Positions 1 through 6,635 are shown, counted from the first letter of the stretch. The stretch: DNA of 9,970 nucleotides from Mariprofundaceae bacterium (GCA_027018975.1 JALUXN010000225.1:1-9970); one strand, 5' to 3'. Translations and numbers: made by a program. The notes: generated from the letters alone by a model not told the origin.

Positions 1-1380
1 CATCCAACTGCGCAGCTGCTGTTGCAGCTCCTCGCCGATCACCTCGGCCTTGCCGAGCGGCCCCATGTAGCGCGTCATCCACTGCGTGATCAGCGGGCGC
101 GCCAACATCCAGATATTGACCTGATCGGCCAGTTCGCGCGCCACGCCCTCGATCACCACCATCGTCTTCTGCAGCAGCAGCAGCTCCGGCCGTGTCTCCA
201 TCTGGAAACGCTCGGTTACCGAGAACATCACCAGCAGCAGCTCGGCGATGGAGATGTCGGCCAGCGGGCGGTTGAAGATCGGCACCGCCACTTCGCGCAT
301 CGCATCTTCAAAGGCCGACACATTGGTATCCGCCGGCACATAGCCCGCCTCAACATGCACTTCGGCCGCGCGCCGATAATCCTCTTTCAGAAAAGCGAGC
401 AACATATCGGCGATATAGCGCCGGCTCTTCATATCAAGCCGCCCGACAATGCCGAAATCGACAAAGACAATCTCGCCATCGGCATCGACAAAGATATTGC
501 CCGGATGCATATCGGCGTGGAAATAGCCATCGACAAAGACCATGTGGAAGAAGATCTCCGCCGCCTTCTCGCACAGCTTCAGACAGTCGTGACCGGCCGC
601 TTCCAGCGCTGCCTTATCGTCGATCTTGATGCCGATGATCCGCTCGCTGGTGAGCACGGAGCTGTGCGTGTAGTCCCACAACACCTCCGGCACGCGCACG
701 CCGTCGATCTCGGCGAAATTCTGGGCGAAGCGGGTGCAGTGCGCCGCCTCGGCACGCAGATTCAGCTCGCCGCGGATGGTGGTGGCGAACTCCTCGATCA
801 CCTGCGGCGCCTTCAGGCGGCGGTATTCGGGGAAATAGCGGTCAAAGAGCGATGCCAACAGCGCCAGAATGGCCAGATCCGACTCGATTGTCTTGCCGAT
901 ATGGTCGCGCCGCACCTTCACCGCCACCTGCCGGCCATCCTGCAGCTCGGCGAAATGCACCTGCGCAATCGATGCCGCCGCCACCGGCTGTTCATCGAAA
1001 TGGGCGAAGATGCCATTCTCGCCAAGCAGCGGACGCTTGAAACTCTCCTCCAGCACCACCCGCACTGACTCAAACGGCTCCGGCGGCACGTTGTCCTGCA
1101 GCTTTTTCAGCTCCAGTGCCACATCCATCGGCAGCAGATCGACACGGGTGGAGAGCATCTGTCCGAATTTGATAAAGGTCGGCCCCAGTTTTTCCAGTAC
1201 CAGCCGGATCTGCGCGCCGAGATCCTTGGGCAGTTCATCGCCCCGGAAGAGCTGGACGAGCCAGACATAGGGGTAGAAGAGGCGCATGCGCACCGCCAGC
1301 GCCGCCATGCCGTGCGTGGCCAGGATATGGCCGATGCGCATCAAGCGGAGGTTGCGGCGGAAGGTGGCGGGCAGCCGCAT
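1..1380 (-). CDS. ubiB: UbiB, ubiquinone biosynthesis atypical kinase/ATPase (3' end cut by window)
   Basis: UbiB is a membrane-anchored member of the ABC1/ADCK atypical kinase family that supports the ubiquinone biosynthesis complex. I translated the minus strand from an ATG at 1380; the frame stays open for 460 codons to the window edge. Family motifs seen: KFGQ (residues 71-74, the KxGQ motif of this family), the alanine-rich loop AAAS (134-137) that replaces a P-loop, VKV with the ATP-site lysine at 155, HADMHPGN (288-295) and the metal-binding VDFG (307-310). Compared with the E. coli protein (about 546 residues) only the last 80-90 residues are missing, the part with the two C-terminal membrane helices. 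The N-terminus is a little shorter than in E. coli. The gene starts 10 bp after the ubiJ stop, so it is very likely co-transcribed with ubiE and ubiJ. No strong Shine-Dalgarno is visible, which fits translational coupling. Identification is secure; the exact start is slightly less so. Confidence 0.96.
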   Translation of the reverse strand, partial: MRLPATFRRNLRLMRIGHILATHGMAALAVRMRLFYPYVWLVQLFRGDELPKDLGAQIRLVLEKLGPTFIKFGQMLSTRVDLLPMDVALELKKLQDNVPPEPFESVRVVLEESFKRPLLGENGIFAHFDEQPVAAASIAQVHFAELQDGRQVAVKVRRDHIGKTIESDLAILALLASLFDRYFPEYRRLKAPQVIEEFATTIRGELNLRAEAAHCTRFAQNFAEIDGVRVPEVLWDYTHSSVLTSERIIGIKIDDKAALEAAGHDCLKLCEKAAEIFFHMVFVDGYFHADMHPGNIFVDADGEIVFVDFGIVGRLDMKSRRYIADMLLAFLKEDYRRAAEVHVEAGYVPADTNVSAFEDAMREVAVPIFNRPLADISIAELLLVMFSVTERFQMETRPELLLLQKTMVVIEGVARELADQVNIWMLARPLITQWMTRYMGPLGKAEVIGEELQQQLRSWM

Positions 1381-1390
1381 CAGCGGTGGC

Positions 1391-2047
1391 TCACGTGTTG
1401 GCTGCTCGCTGCGCTTCGAGCTTGTGCTCCAAACGCGTCACCCGCCCTTTGGTTTTGGAGATCTGATGCGCCAGCTGTTCGACACCGGCCTGCCACTGCT
1501 GCAGCCGCTCGCCATCGGGTAGCTCCATATCGCGCAACCGTTCCGCGACCAGCTGTTTGGAGGCATCGGCGGCACGCTGTTCAGCGGCGACCAGCGCATG
1601 CGCCGCTTTGGCGACACGGATGCCGAAGAAATCGCCGAAGGCCGCGCGCAGTTCACGCTCCCAATCGAGATCGGCGGCGGCGAAGAGCTTTTTGAAGCGC
1701 AGCATCGCTTCCGAGTCGCCGGAGAGCTTGAGCACCTGCTGAAATACAAGGTCGTCGGGGTCTTCATGCGCAAAACACATGCGCGCAAAGCCGGCGGTAG
1801 TGGCGGAGAGGCGCACATCGACCTGCCCATTGTGGCTGGAGTGCACCCACGCCTTGCCGCGCGCAAAGCCCAGAAACATGATCGCATCGGTGTCGTGCAC
1901 ATGGATGCGGAAGACGCGCCCCTCCAGCTCCTTGAGCAGTGGCTTGAGTGATGCGTCGCGCGAAAAGACCAGCGACAGCACGGTGGTCAGCACCACGCAC
2001 TGCACCGGCACAGGAATCAGCCGCAACGGCAGAAACATGACGCTCAT
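1391..2047 (-). CDS. ubiJ: UbiJ, SCP2-domain ubiquinone biosynthesis accessory factor
   Basis: Predicted accessory factor of ubiquinone synthesis (formerly YigP). In E. coli it works with UbiK and binds lipid through an SCP2 fold, helping the cytosolic Ubi complex handle hydrophobic intermediates. The 218-residue product is close to the usual 200 or so. It has a hydrophobic N-terminal stretch (about residues 4-28), an SCP2-like middle with the pattern GRVFRIHV then a VDVRLSATTAGF strand pair (about 43-90) and an LSGD turn near 108, and a charged, helical C-terminus ending in a coiled-coil-like SKTKGRVTRLEHKLEAQR. The start is supported by GGAG at 2056-2059, 8 nt upstream; a second ATG three codons in is possible. 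The call rests mainly on position between ubiE and ubiB plus this domain order, because UbiJ sequences diverge strongly. It is separated from ubiE by a repeat-filled gap of about 210 bp. Confidence 0.85.
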   Translation of the reverse strand: MSVMFLPLRLIPVPVQCVVLTTVLSLVFSRDASLKPLLKELEGRVFRIHVHDTDAIMFLGFARGKAWVHSSHNGQVDVRLSATTAGFARMCFAHEDPDDLVFQQVLKLSGDSEAMLRFKKLFAAADLDWERELRAAFGDFFGIRVAKAAHALVAAEQRAADASKQLVAERLRDMELPDGERLQQWQAGVEQLAHQISKTKGRVTRLEHKLEAQRAANT

Positions 2048-2089
2048 GCTTGTCGCTCCGGTCTAGCAGATGGGGTGATGAGGGATGGT

Positions 2090-2230
2090 AGGGCAATCGC
2101 ATCAAAAAATCGGTCATTCCCGAGGATTGTATCGGGAATCCACGCAGCAATGGATCCCCGATAGAGGCACTCGGGGATGACGTCATCGTTTTTTCTAAAG
2201 GAATGCGAACAATTTTTATGCGATTGCCCT
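2090..2230. repeat. MITE-like composite inverted-repeat element between ubiE and ubiJ
   Basis: The ends are a perfect 13-bp inverted repeat, AGGGCAATCGCAT at 2090-2102 and its complement at 2218-2230. The match continues inward, with one inserted base, into an A-run on one side and a T-run on the other. Between the ends lies a four-armed palindromic core (listed separately). The length of about 141 bp, terminal inverted repeats and absence of coding capacity fit a miniature non-autonomous element. No clear target-site duplication is visible outside the ends, so transposition is inferred, not shown. It fills most of the ubiE-ubiJ spacer and would be transcribed as part of the operon mRNA. Confidence 0.6.
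2113..2181. repeat. Four-armed REP-like palindrome (GTCATTCCCG family)
   Basis: Two adjacent hairpins are visible: ATTCCCGA (2116-2123) with TCGGGAAT (2132-2139), and ATCCCCGA (2154-2161) with TCGGGGAT (2171-2178). The same arms also pair across the element: GTCATTCCCGA at 2113-2123 matches the complement of 2171-2181 at 10 of 11 positions, and 2132-2142 matches the complement of 2151-2161 at 10 of 11. The RNA could therefore fold as one long stem or as two hairpins. GTCATTCCCG...CGGGAATCCA units are a known style of dispersed extragenic palindrome in proteobacterial genomes. A perfect 12-bp palindrome GATGACGTCATC (2176-2187) straddles its right edge. Confidence 0.75.
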
Positions 2231-2261
2231 GCGGGGGATAGGGTTGCGGGTTGCCGTGTCA

Positions 2262-3041
2262 TCAGATCTTATACCCCCGATGCAACGCCACGACGCCGCC
2301 GGTCATGTTGTCATATTTCACCAGCTCGAAGTTGGCGGCGCGGATCAGTTTGGCGAAGCGCTCCTGATCGGGAAAGCGGCGGATCGATTCGACCAGATAT
2401 TGGTAGGAGTCGCGATCGCCGGTCACCTTCTCACCGATCAGCGGAATCAGATTGAAGGAGTAGGCATCGTAGATCACATCCAGCCCCGGCAGCACCGGTC
2501 GCGAAAACTCCAAGCAGAGGAACTGGCCGCCCGGCTTGAGTACCCGGTAAAACTCCGCCAGCCCCGCCTCAATATCGAGGAAGTTGCGGATGCCGAAGGC
2601 GATGGTGACGCAATCAAAGCTGTTGTCGGCAAAGGCGAGGCGCGTGCCGTCGGACTGAATGCAGTCGGCACGACCGGGCAACAGCCCCGCATCGATCACC
2701 CGCCGCGCCCCCTCAGCCAGCATCGGGCCATTGAGATCGGTAAGGACAACGCGGCCGCTGCCGCCCATCTTGCGCGCCAGACCGATCGAAATATCACCGG
2801 AGCCGGCCGCTACATCGAGTACCGTGGAGCCTGCGCCGACCTGCGCGGTGGCGATCATGCGCCGCTTCCAGAGGCGATGCATGCCGCCGCTCATCAGATC
2901 GTTCATCACATCATACTGACTGGCCACCGAGGAGAAGACCCCCATCACCCGCTGCACCTTCTCACGGCCGCTCACCGTCTGGTAACCGAAATGGGTGGTC
3001 GTATCGTCGGGTGTGCCCGAATGATGATCCGCTGCTTGCAT
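2262..3041 (-). CDS. ubiE: UbiE, demethylmenaquinone / 2-polyprenyl-6-methoxy-benzoquinol C-methyltransferase
   Basis: SAM-dependent class I methyltransferase that adds the C-methyl group in ubiquinone synthesis and, where present, menaquinone synthesis. Both family signatures are intact: YDVMNDLMSGGMHRLW (residues 43-58) and RVLKPGGQFLCLEFS (166-180). The SAM-binding motif I is VLDVAAGSGD (74-83), and the C-terminus ends in the typical GGVVALHRGYKI. With the start at 3041 the product is 259 residues, against 251 in E. coli. The frame is open further upstream to an ATG at 3101, but that region overlaps a candidate promoter and adds residues foreign to the family. ATG 3050 is an alternative, only 2 nt from the AAGGAG at 3053-3058; ATG 3041 lies 11 nt from it. 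First gene of the ubiE-ubiJ-ubiB cluster, divergent from the gene at 3204. Confidence 0.97.
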   Translation of the reverse strand: MQAADHHSGTPDDTTTHFGYQTVSGREKVQRVMGVFSSVASQYDVMNDLMSGGMHRLWKRRMIATAQVGAGSTVLDVAAGSGDISIGLARKMGGSGRVVLTDLNGPMLAEGARRVIDAGLLPGRADCIQSDGTRLAFADNSFDCVTIAFGIRNFLDIEAGLAEFYRVLKPGGQFLCLEFSRPVLPGLDVIYDAYSFNLIPLIGEKVTGDRDSYQYLVESIRRFPDQERFAKLIRAANFELVKYDNMTGGVVALHRGYKI

Positions 3042-3052
3042 AAGTGGCATGA

Positions 3053-3058
3053 CTCCTT
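3053..3058 (-). promoter_or_regulatory. Shine-Dalgarno AAGGAG for ubiE
   Basis: AAGGAG on the minus strand. It lies 2 nt from ATG 3050 and 11 nt from ATG 3041, so it rules out the longer N-termini at 3071 and 3101 but does not cleanly decide between the two near starts. The longer spacing is more usual than 2 nt. Confidence 0.6.
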
Positions 3059-3072
3059 GATCAAGAGGGCGC

Positions 3073-3101
3073 ATCGTATCAGCAGCGGCGGGGCATTCCA
3101 A
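3073..3101 (-). promoter_or_regulatory. Candidate sigma-70 promoter for the ubi operon
   Basis: On the minus strand, TTGGAA (3096-3101) and TACGAT (3073-3078) are separated by exactly 17 bp. The -10 box is preceded by TGA, giving an extended -10 (TGnTACGAT). Each hexamer matches the consensus at 4 of 6 positions. Transcription would begin near 3066, leaving a short leader that includes the AAGGAG. Position, spacing and orientation all fit; expression has not been shown. Confidence 0.45.
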
Positions 3102-3192
3102 TCGCGCGTGGTTGCGTGTATTGGGCGATTTTGTGCGTTATCTCACATTCAGACGCCTCGCGTTGCGCTTGTCTTGCGCACCGATAGAGAGC

Positions 3193-3198
3193 AGGAGG
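3193..3198 (+). promoter_or_regulatory. Shine-Dalgarno AGGAGG setting the start at 3204
   Basis: A perfect AGGAGG sits 5 nt upstream of ATG 3204. It settles the start inside a frame that is open for another 960 bases upstream, antisense to ubiE. Confidence 0.85.
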
Positions 3199-3203
3199 CG
3201 CAT

Positions 3204-3884
3204 ATGGCGAATTTTCAGACACATGTCACGGTGGCCGCAGCCGCATCGATTGCGGTGACGGCTGGTTTGGTGCAGGAGGGTAGTGTCACGATGGCAGAGG
3301 CGCCGTTGTTGATACTGCTCGGTAGTTTTGCCGGTATTCTGCCGGATATCGATTCCGATCACTCCGTGCCGGTGCGGATGCTCTTTCATATGCTCGGTAT
3401 GGTGGCGGCGGTGATGGTGCTCTACCTCTTTTATGATCGCATGCAGCTCTCGGCACTGCTGGGTTTGATGTTCGCCGCCACACTGGTCTCGCGTTTTCTG
3501 CTCTATCCAATGTTTGCCGCGCTGACTGAACATCGTGGTCTGTTCCATTCGCTGCCGGCGGCGGTGCTCTTCGGGCTGGTGACCTTTTCAGTGGGTTATC
3601 ATCTGCTTGGCTGGTCATTGAACTTCGGCTGGCTGGCAGCTGCATTTGTCAGCGGGGGCTATGCACTGCATCTGCTACTTGATGAGCTATACAGTGTGAA
3701 TGTGGTTGGCTCGTCATTGAAACGCTCCTTTGGCAGTGCGCTCACCCTCTTCTCCCCATCTGCATGGCCGGGCTACCTGCTGCTTTATGCGGTGATTGCG
3801 CTATCGCTCTACCAGCTGCCGCTGCCTGAGTCGCTGCACGGCGTCGGGCAGATTGTGTTAGCCAAAGCTATCGGTATAGATTAG
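3204..3884 (+). CDS. YdjM-like inner-membrane putative metal-dependent hydrolase (DUF457 family)
   Basis: A 226-residue multi-spanning membrane protein of the LexA-binding, inner-membrane-associated putative hydrolase family (E. coli YdjM relatives). Conserved polar residues that probably bind metal are His7 in FQTH, Asp48 and Asp50 in LPDIDSD, His110 and His115 in EHRGLFHSLP, and His156 with Asp160 in HLLLDEL. Hydrophobic segments lie at about 34-46, 60-76, 82-103, 117-135, 140-158 and 187-203. The true start is ATG 3204 with a perfect AGGAGG; the upstream part of the open frame is antisense to ubiE. Substrate and physiological role of the family are not established. Its last 27 bases overlap the 3' end of the convergent ferredoxin-reductase-like gene. 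No clear LexA box is visible upstream, so SOS control as for ydjM cannot be claimed. Confidence 0.87.
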   Translation: MANFQTHVTVAAAASIAVTAGLVQEGSVTMAEAPLLILLGSFAGILPDIDSDHSVPVRMLFHMLGMVAAVMVLYLFYDRMQLSALLGLMFAATLVSRFLLYPMFAALTEHRGLFHSLPAAVLFGLVTFSVGYHLLGWSLNFGWLAAAFVSGGYALHLLLDELYSVNVVGSSLKRSFGSALTLFSPSAWPGYLLLYAVIALSLYQLPLPESLHGVGQIVLAKAIGID

Positions 3885-4835
3885 TGAATCCGCGATGCCG
3901 GCAGCCAGCGCTGTTTCACGCATGGCGGCGACAGTTGCGGTATCGCCGCAGAGGAAGATGAGCGGTTGCCGCTCTGCGTCGCAGTCCGTGCTGGGGAGTG
4001 TTTCGAGCTGGTGCGCAAATTGATCTTGGATCGAGCCCTGTGCGCCGTTTGCCGGCGCTCCATCGTGCAGCACCACGGGCAGATAGTGGAGATTGCTGTG
4101 TGCGTCGGCCAGCGTCTGTAGTGCGTCATGGTGGTAGAGCCCCTGCTGATCCAAGGCGCCGTGGAGCAGGGTGATGGCGTGGGGGTGCTGCTGGCCGAGT
4201 GCATCGCGCGTAATACCGTAGAGCGGCGCTAAGCCGGTGCCGGTGCCGGCGAGCAGCAGCGGGCGCGGTTGGTTGCGATAATAGCAGTGACCGAGCGGAT
4301 CGGAGAGAAAGATAAAATCGCCATTGTTGACCGACTCCGCCAGCCAGCGGCTCATGCGGCCATCGGGCAGCAGGCGGATATGAAACTCCACAAACGGCTC
4401 CTCCGGAAGACTGGCCAGTGAGTAGCTGCGGGTGATACTGAGATCGGGCGGCGTGAGGTTGACGAACTGCCCCGGCCGGTAGCTAAACTCCTCCGGCAGA
4501 CTGCAGCGGAGGCGGATGATTTGCGCATTCAGCGCGACCTTCTCGAACACAATGGCGGAGTGATAGCGATCTGCCGGATCGGGCAGGGCGATGGTCATGT
4601 CGCTCTCCGGCCGGCAGAGGCAGGCGAGGAAGTAGTGCTTGCGGCGCAGTTTCTCCTCGATGTTGGTCTGTGCCAGCGCAGGCACATCGCCGTCGGTGGC
4701 TTTGAGCATGCATGCCTGGCAACCACCGGCACGGCAGCCGAAGGGGAGATTGACCCCTTGGCGTGTCAGCGCATCAAGCAGCAGTTCGCCGGCTTCACAC
4801 GGGTAGGATTGGTTCTCAAAGGTGATGGTGGGCAT
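3858..4835 (-). CDS. 2Fe-2S ferredoxin-FAD/NAD(P)H oxidoreductase (electron-transfer component)
   Basis: A 325-residue one-chain electron-transfer protein that would pass electrons from NAD(P)H through FAD to a 2Fe-2S cluster and on to an unknown acceptor. Order: N-terminal plant-type ferredoxin domain (1-85) with cluster ligands Cys34, Cys39, Cys42 and Cys72 (pattern CRAGGCQAC ... LACLCRP); FAD domain (about 92-185) with the flavin motif RSYSLAS (136-142); NAD(P) domain (about 190-325) with GTGTG (197-201) and the closing CGD (296-298). This layout matches oxygenase reductases such as phenol hydroxylase or benzoate dioxygenase reductase, and CDP-6-deoxyglucoseen reductases. No oxygenase partner lies in the window. 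AAGGAG at 4841-4846, 5 nt upstream, fixes the start; the open frame extends to 4913 without a comparable ribosome site. Divergent from the glycosyltransferase with only 45 bp between starts. Class is certain, acceptor unknown. Confidence 0.92.
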   Translation of the reverse strand: MPTITFENQSYPCEAGELLLDALTRQGVNLPFGCRAGGCQACMLKATDGDVPALAQTNIEEKLRRKHYFLACLCRPESDMTIALPDPADRYHSAIVFEKVALNAQIIRLRCSLPEEFSYRPGQFVNLTPPDLSITRSYSLASLPEEPFVEFHIRLLPDGRMSRWLAESVNNGDFIFLSDPLGHCYYRNQPRPLLLAGTGTGLAPLYGITRDALGQQHPHAITLLHGALDQQGLYHHDALQTLADAHSNLHYLPVVLHDGAPANGAQGSIQDQFAHQLETLPSTDCDAERQPLIFLCGDTATVAAMRETALAAGIADSLIYTDSFG

Positions 4836-4840
4836 TGCGG

Positions 4841-4846
4841 CTCCTT
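4841..4846 (-). promoter_or_regulatory. Shine-Dalgarno AAGGAG fixing the reductase start
   Basis: AAGGAG on the minus strand, 5 nt before ATG 4835. It favours the MPTITF start, which also begins exactly at the first strand of the ferredoxin domain, over in-frame starts up to 4913. Confidence 0.8.
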
Positions 4847-4880
4847 GGCTTGCACGCACTGATCGCGCAGGTTTCGAGCG

Positions 4881-6197
4881 GTGAAACGTAACAAGAACAC
4901 TGCGCAAAAACACCCATCTGCTCTGCCGACTGCAGCGCTGCGTGTATTGATGATCGGCACGCGCTGGCCGGAGCCGGCCTCATCGGGGGCGGGATTGCGG
5001 ATGATGGAGCTGATGCGGCTGTTTCGTCGGCAGGGTTGGCCGGTCACCTTCGCCAGCGCGGCTGCCCCCACGGTACACGCCGCCGATCTGCGCGCTGAAG
5101 GGGTGGATAGCGCGGCCATTCAGGTCAATGACAGCAGTTTCGATCATTGGTTGGCGCAGCTGCAGCCCGATCTGGTGCTCTTTGATCGCTTTATCAGCGA
5201 GGAGCAGTTTGGTTGGCGGGTGGCGCGCAGCGTGCCGCATGCGCTGCGGGTGATTGAGACGATCGATCTGCACACCTTGCGTGACGCGCGTCATCAGTGT
5301 TGCAAACGGGAGCAGCGGGTGATCTGCGATGTGGATGACGATGCGCTGTTCAGTGAGCTGGCGCTGCGCGAGATTGCCGCGCTGTTTCGCGCGGATCTGT
5401 CGATTCTGGTCTCCGATGCGGAGCTGGCGCTGTTGACGCGCCGCTTCCAACTGCCGTCGGCGCTGTTGCACTGCTGTCCGTTTATGTTTGATCACGCGCG
5501 GCTGCATCGCGACAGGCCGGGATTCGATGCACGGCGCGATTTTGTCACCATCGGCAATTTTCTGCATGCGCCGAACTGGGATGCGGTGCTGTGGCTGAAA
5601 CAGACGATCTGGCCGCAGATTCGCGCCCAACTGCCGCATGCGCAGCTGCATATTTACGGCGCCTACGTGCCAGCCAAGGCGATGCAGTTGCACGATCCGG
5701 CGCGTGGTTTTTGCATCGAGGGGCGGGCGGAGTCGTTGTCGGCGGTGATGGAGTGCGCGCGGGTGGTGTTGGCGCCGCTGCGTTTTGGCGCCGGGATCAA
5801 GACAAAGTTGGCCGATGCCATGTGTTACGGGACACCGAGCGTGACCACGTCGGTAGGCGCAGAGGGAATGTGTGGCGGGCTGCCGTGGGGTGGGGCGGTG
5901 GATGATTCGGTTGATGGTATGGTGGCTGCAGCGGTGCGGCTGCACGAGATGCGGGATGTTTGGCAACAGGCGCAGCAGCGTGGCTTTGCTATCGCCCGCC
6001 AGCAGTTTGATCGCCATGCCAATGGGCGGGCGTTGATTGGGCGCATTTTGAAGATTCGCAGTCAGTTGACGGCGCATCGGCGGCGCCACTTTGTCGGTAT
6101 GATGTTGCGCCATCACCATCATCGCAGCACGGAGTTTATGTCCCGCTGGATTGAGGCGAAGCATGCAAACGATGGTTTGGGCGATGCATTGGATTGA
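4881..6197 (+). CDS. Family 4-type (GT-B) glycosyltransferase
   Basis: A 438-residue retaining-type glycosyltransferase with two Rossmann-like halves, probably cytosolic or membrane-peripheral, transferring a sugar from an activated donor to a surface glycan, lipid or protein. The N-terminal acceptor half begins with strand LRVLMIGTRWPEP (20-32) and the glycine-containing loop SSGAGLR (34-40), and carries the ETIDLHTLRDAR element (126-137). The donor half starts at VTIGNFLHAPN (222-232) and has the nucleotide-sugar region FGAGIKTKLADAMCYGTPSV (302-321), where Asp312 stands where the family often has Glu. The tail (about 395-438) is basic and histidine-rich, with HHHH at 411-414. The GTG at 4881 is the only start that keeps the first beta strand; an in-frame stop lies just upstream at 4860. 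Only a weak AGG precedes it. No other glycan genes are in the window, so donor and acceptor cannot be named. Confidence 0.88.
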   Translation: MKRNKNTAQKHPSALPTAALRVLMIGTRWPEPASSGAGLRMMELMRLFRRQGWPVTFASAAAPTVHAADLRAEGVDSAAIQVNDSSFDHWLAQLQPDLVLFDRFISEEQFGWRVARSVPHALRVIETIDLHTLRDARHQCCKREQRVICDVDDDALFSELALREIAALFRADLSILVSDAELALLTRRFQLPSALLHCCPFMFDHARLHRDRPGFDARRDFVTIGNFLHAPNWDAVLWLKQTIWPQIRAQLPHAQLHIYGAYVPAKAMQLHDPARGFCIEGRAESLSAVMECARVVLAPLRFGAGIKTKLADAMCYGTPSVTTSVGAEGMCGGLPWGGAVDDSVDGMVAAAVRLHEMRDVWQQAQQRGFAIARQQFDRHANGRALIGRILKIRSQLTAHRRRHFVGMMLRHHHHRSTEFMSRWIEAKHANDGLGDALD

Positions 6198-6228
6198 AGG
6201 GGCGCGGGAAGCTGTTAGCGTCGCCTGC

Positions 6229-6254
6229 CACCCAGGCACCTGCCTAGACGGGTG
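6229..6254. repeat. Imperfect hairpin downstream of the glycosyltransferase
   Basis: CACCCAGGCA (6229-6238) pairs with TGCCT (6241-6245) and GGGTG (6250-6254), with AGAC bulged on the right arm and a very tight loop. It begins about 30 bp after the glycosyltransferase stop. There is no T-tract, so it is not a standard intrinsic terminator; it may simply be an RNA structure in the spacer before ppiC. Confidence 0.3.
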
Positions 6255-6308
6255 CGCGGTGTATCGATTGAAGAAAACGGCTTGGCCGATGTGTGATTGA
6301 GGTGATTG

Positions 6309-6587
6309 ATGAGTGTAGCAACAGCACGCCACTTGTTGGTGGATAGTGAAGAGCAGTGTCTGGCGTTGAAGGCGGAGATTGAGGCGGGGGCGGACTTTGC
6401 GGCGCTTGCCCGTGAACACTCCAGCTGCCCGTCAGGGCGCAATGGCGGCGATTTGGGTGAATTTGGCCCGGGCATGATGGTGCCGGAGTTTGATGAGGTG
6501 GTCTTTTCTGCCGAGATCGGCCAAGTACAGGGACCGGTGAAGACGCAGTTTGGCTACCATCTGCTGGAAGTAACCAGTCGCAGCTGA
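6309..6587 (+). CDS. ppiC: PpiC-type parvulin peptidyl-prolyl cis-trans isomerase
   Basis: A 92-residue single-domain rotamase that speeds cis-trans isomerisation of peptide bonds before proline, almost the same length as E. coli PpiC (93). It lacks a signal peptide and is therefore cytoplasmic. The parvulin core is complete: His8 in ARHLLV, Cys40 in SSCPSG, the GGDLGEFGPGMMVPEFD block (46-62) with the substrate-pocket Met and Phe, and the C-terminal TQFGYHLLEV (79-88) with His84. ATG 6309 is preferred over the in-frame TTG at 6306 because GAGG at 6299-6302 sits 6 nt upstream of it. It is followed after 59 bp by the MBL-fold gene in the same direction, so the two may be co-transcribed. No functional link between them is known to me. 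Confidence 0.94.
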   Translation: MSVATARHLLVDSEEQCLALKAEIEAGADFAALAREHSSCPSGRNGGDLGEFGPGMMVPEFDEVVFSAEIGQVQGPVKTQFGYHLLEVTSRS

Positions 6588-6635
6588 CAATGTGTCGTTG
6601 ATGCTCTGGTCGGCCGACTGGAGCCGGTGTGGATG

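Noticed and set aside
22..1068. Long plus-strand open frame of 348 codons opposite ubiB
   Set aside because: It is antisense to a fully motif-complete ubiB, rich in His, Arg and Gln in the way typical of reverse-frame reading of GC-rich genes, and matches no family.
1391..1900. EsrE-like small RNA inside ubiJ
   Set aside because: Such an RNA has been reported within the E. coli locus, but I see no conserved structure or promoter here that would support one.
3056..3065. CTTGATCAAG palindrome upstream of ubiE as an FNR/CRP-type operator
   Set aside because: The half-sites are contiguous, without the 4-base spacing of an FNR box, and the palindrome overlaps the Shine-Dalgarno.
2244..3203. N-terminal extension of the YdjM-like protein by 320 residues
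   Set aside because: It is antisense to ubiE. A perfect AGGAGG and the family N-terminus (FQTH) place the start at 3204.
4980..6419. Long minus-strand open frame of 479 codons opposite the glycosyltransferase
   Set aside because: It is a shadow of the glycosyltransferase gene and the start of ppiC, with a low-complexity His/Arg/Gln composition and no recognisable domain.
6609..6618. GTCGGCCGAC perfect palindrome between ppiC and the MBL gene
   Set aside because: Ten bases in GC-rich DNA are expected by chance. There is no loop or T-tract for a terminator and no known operator match.
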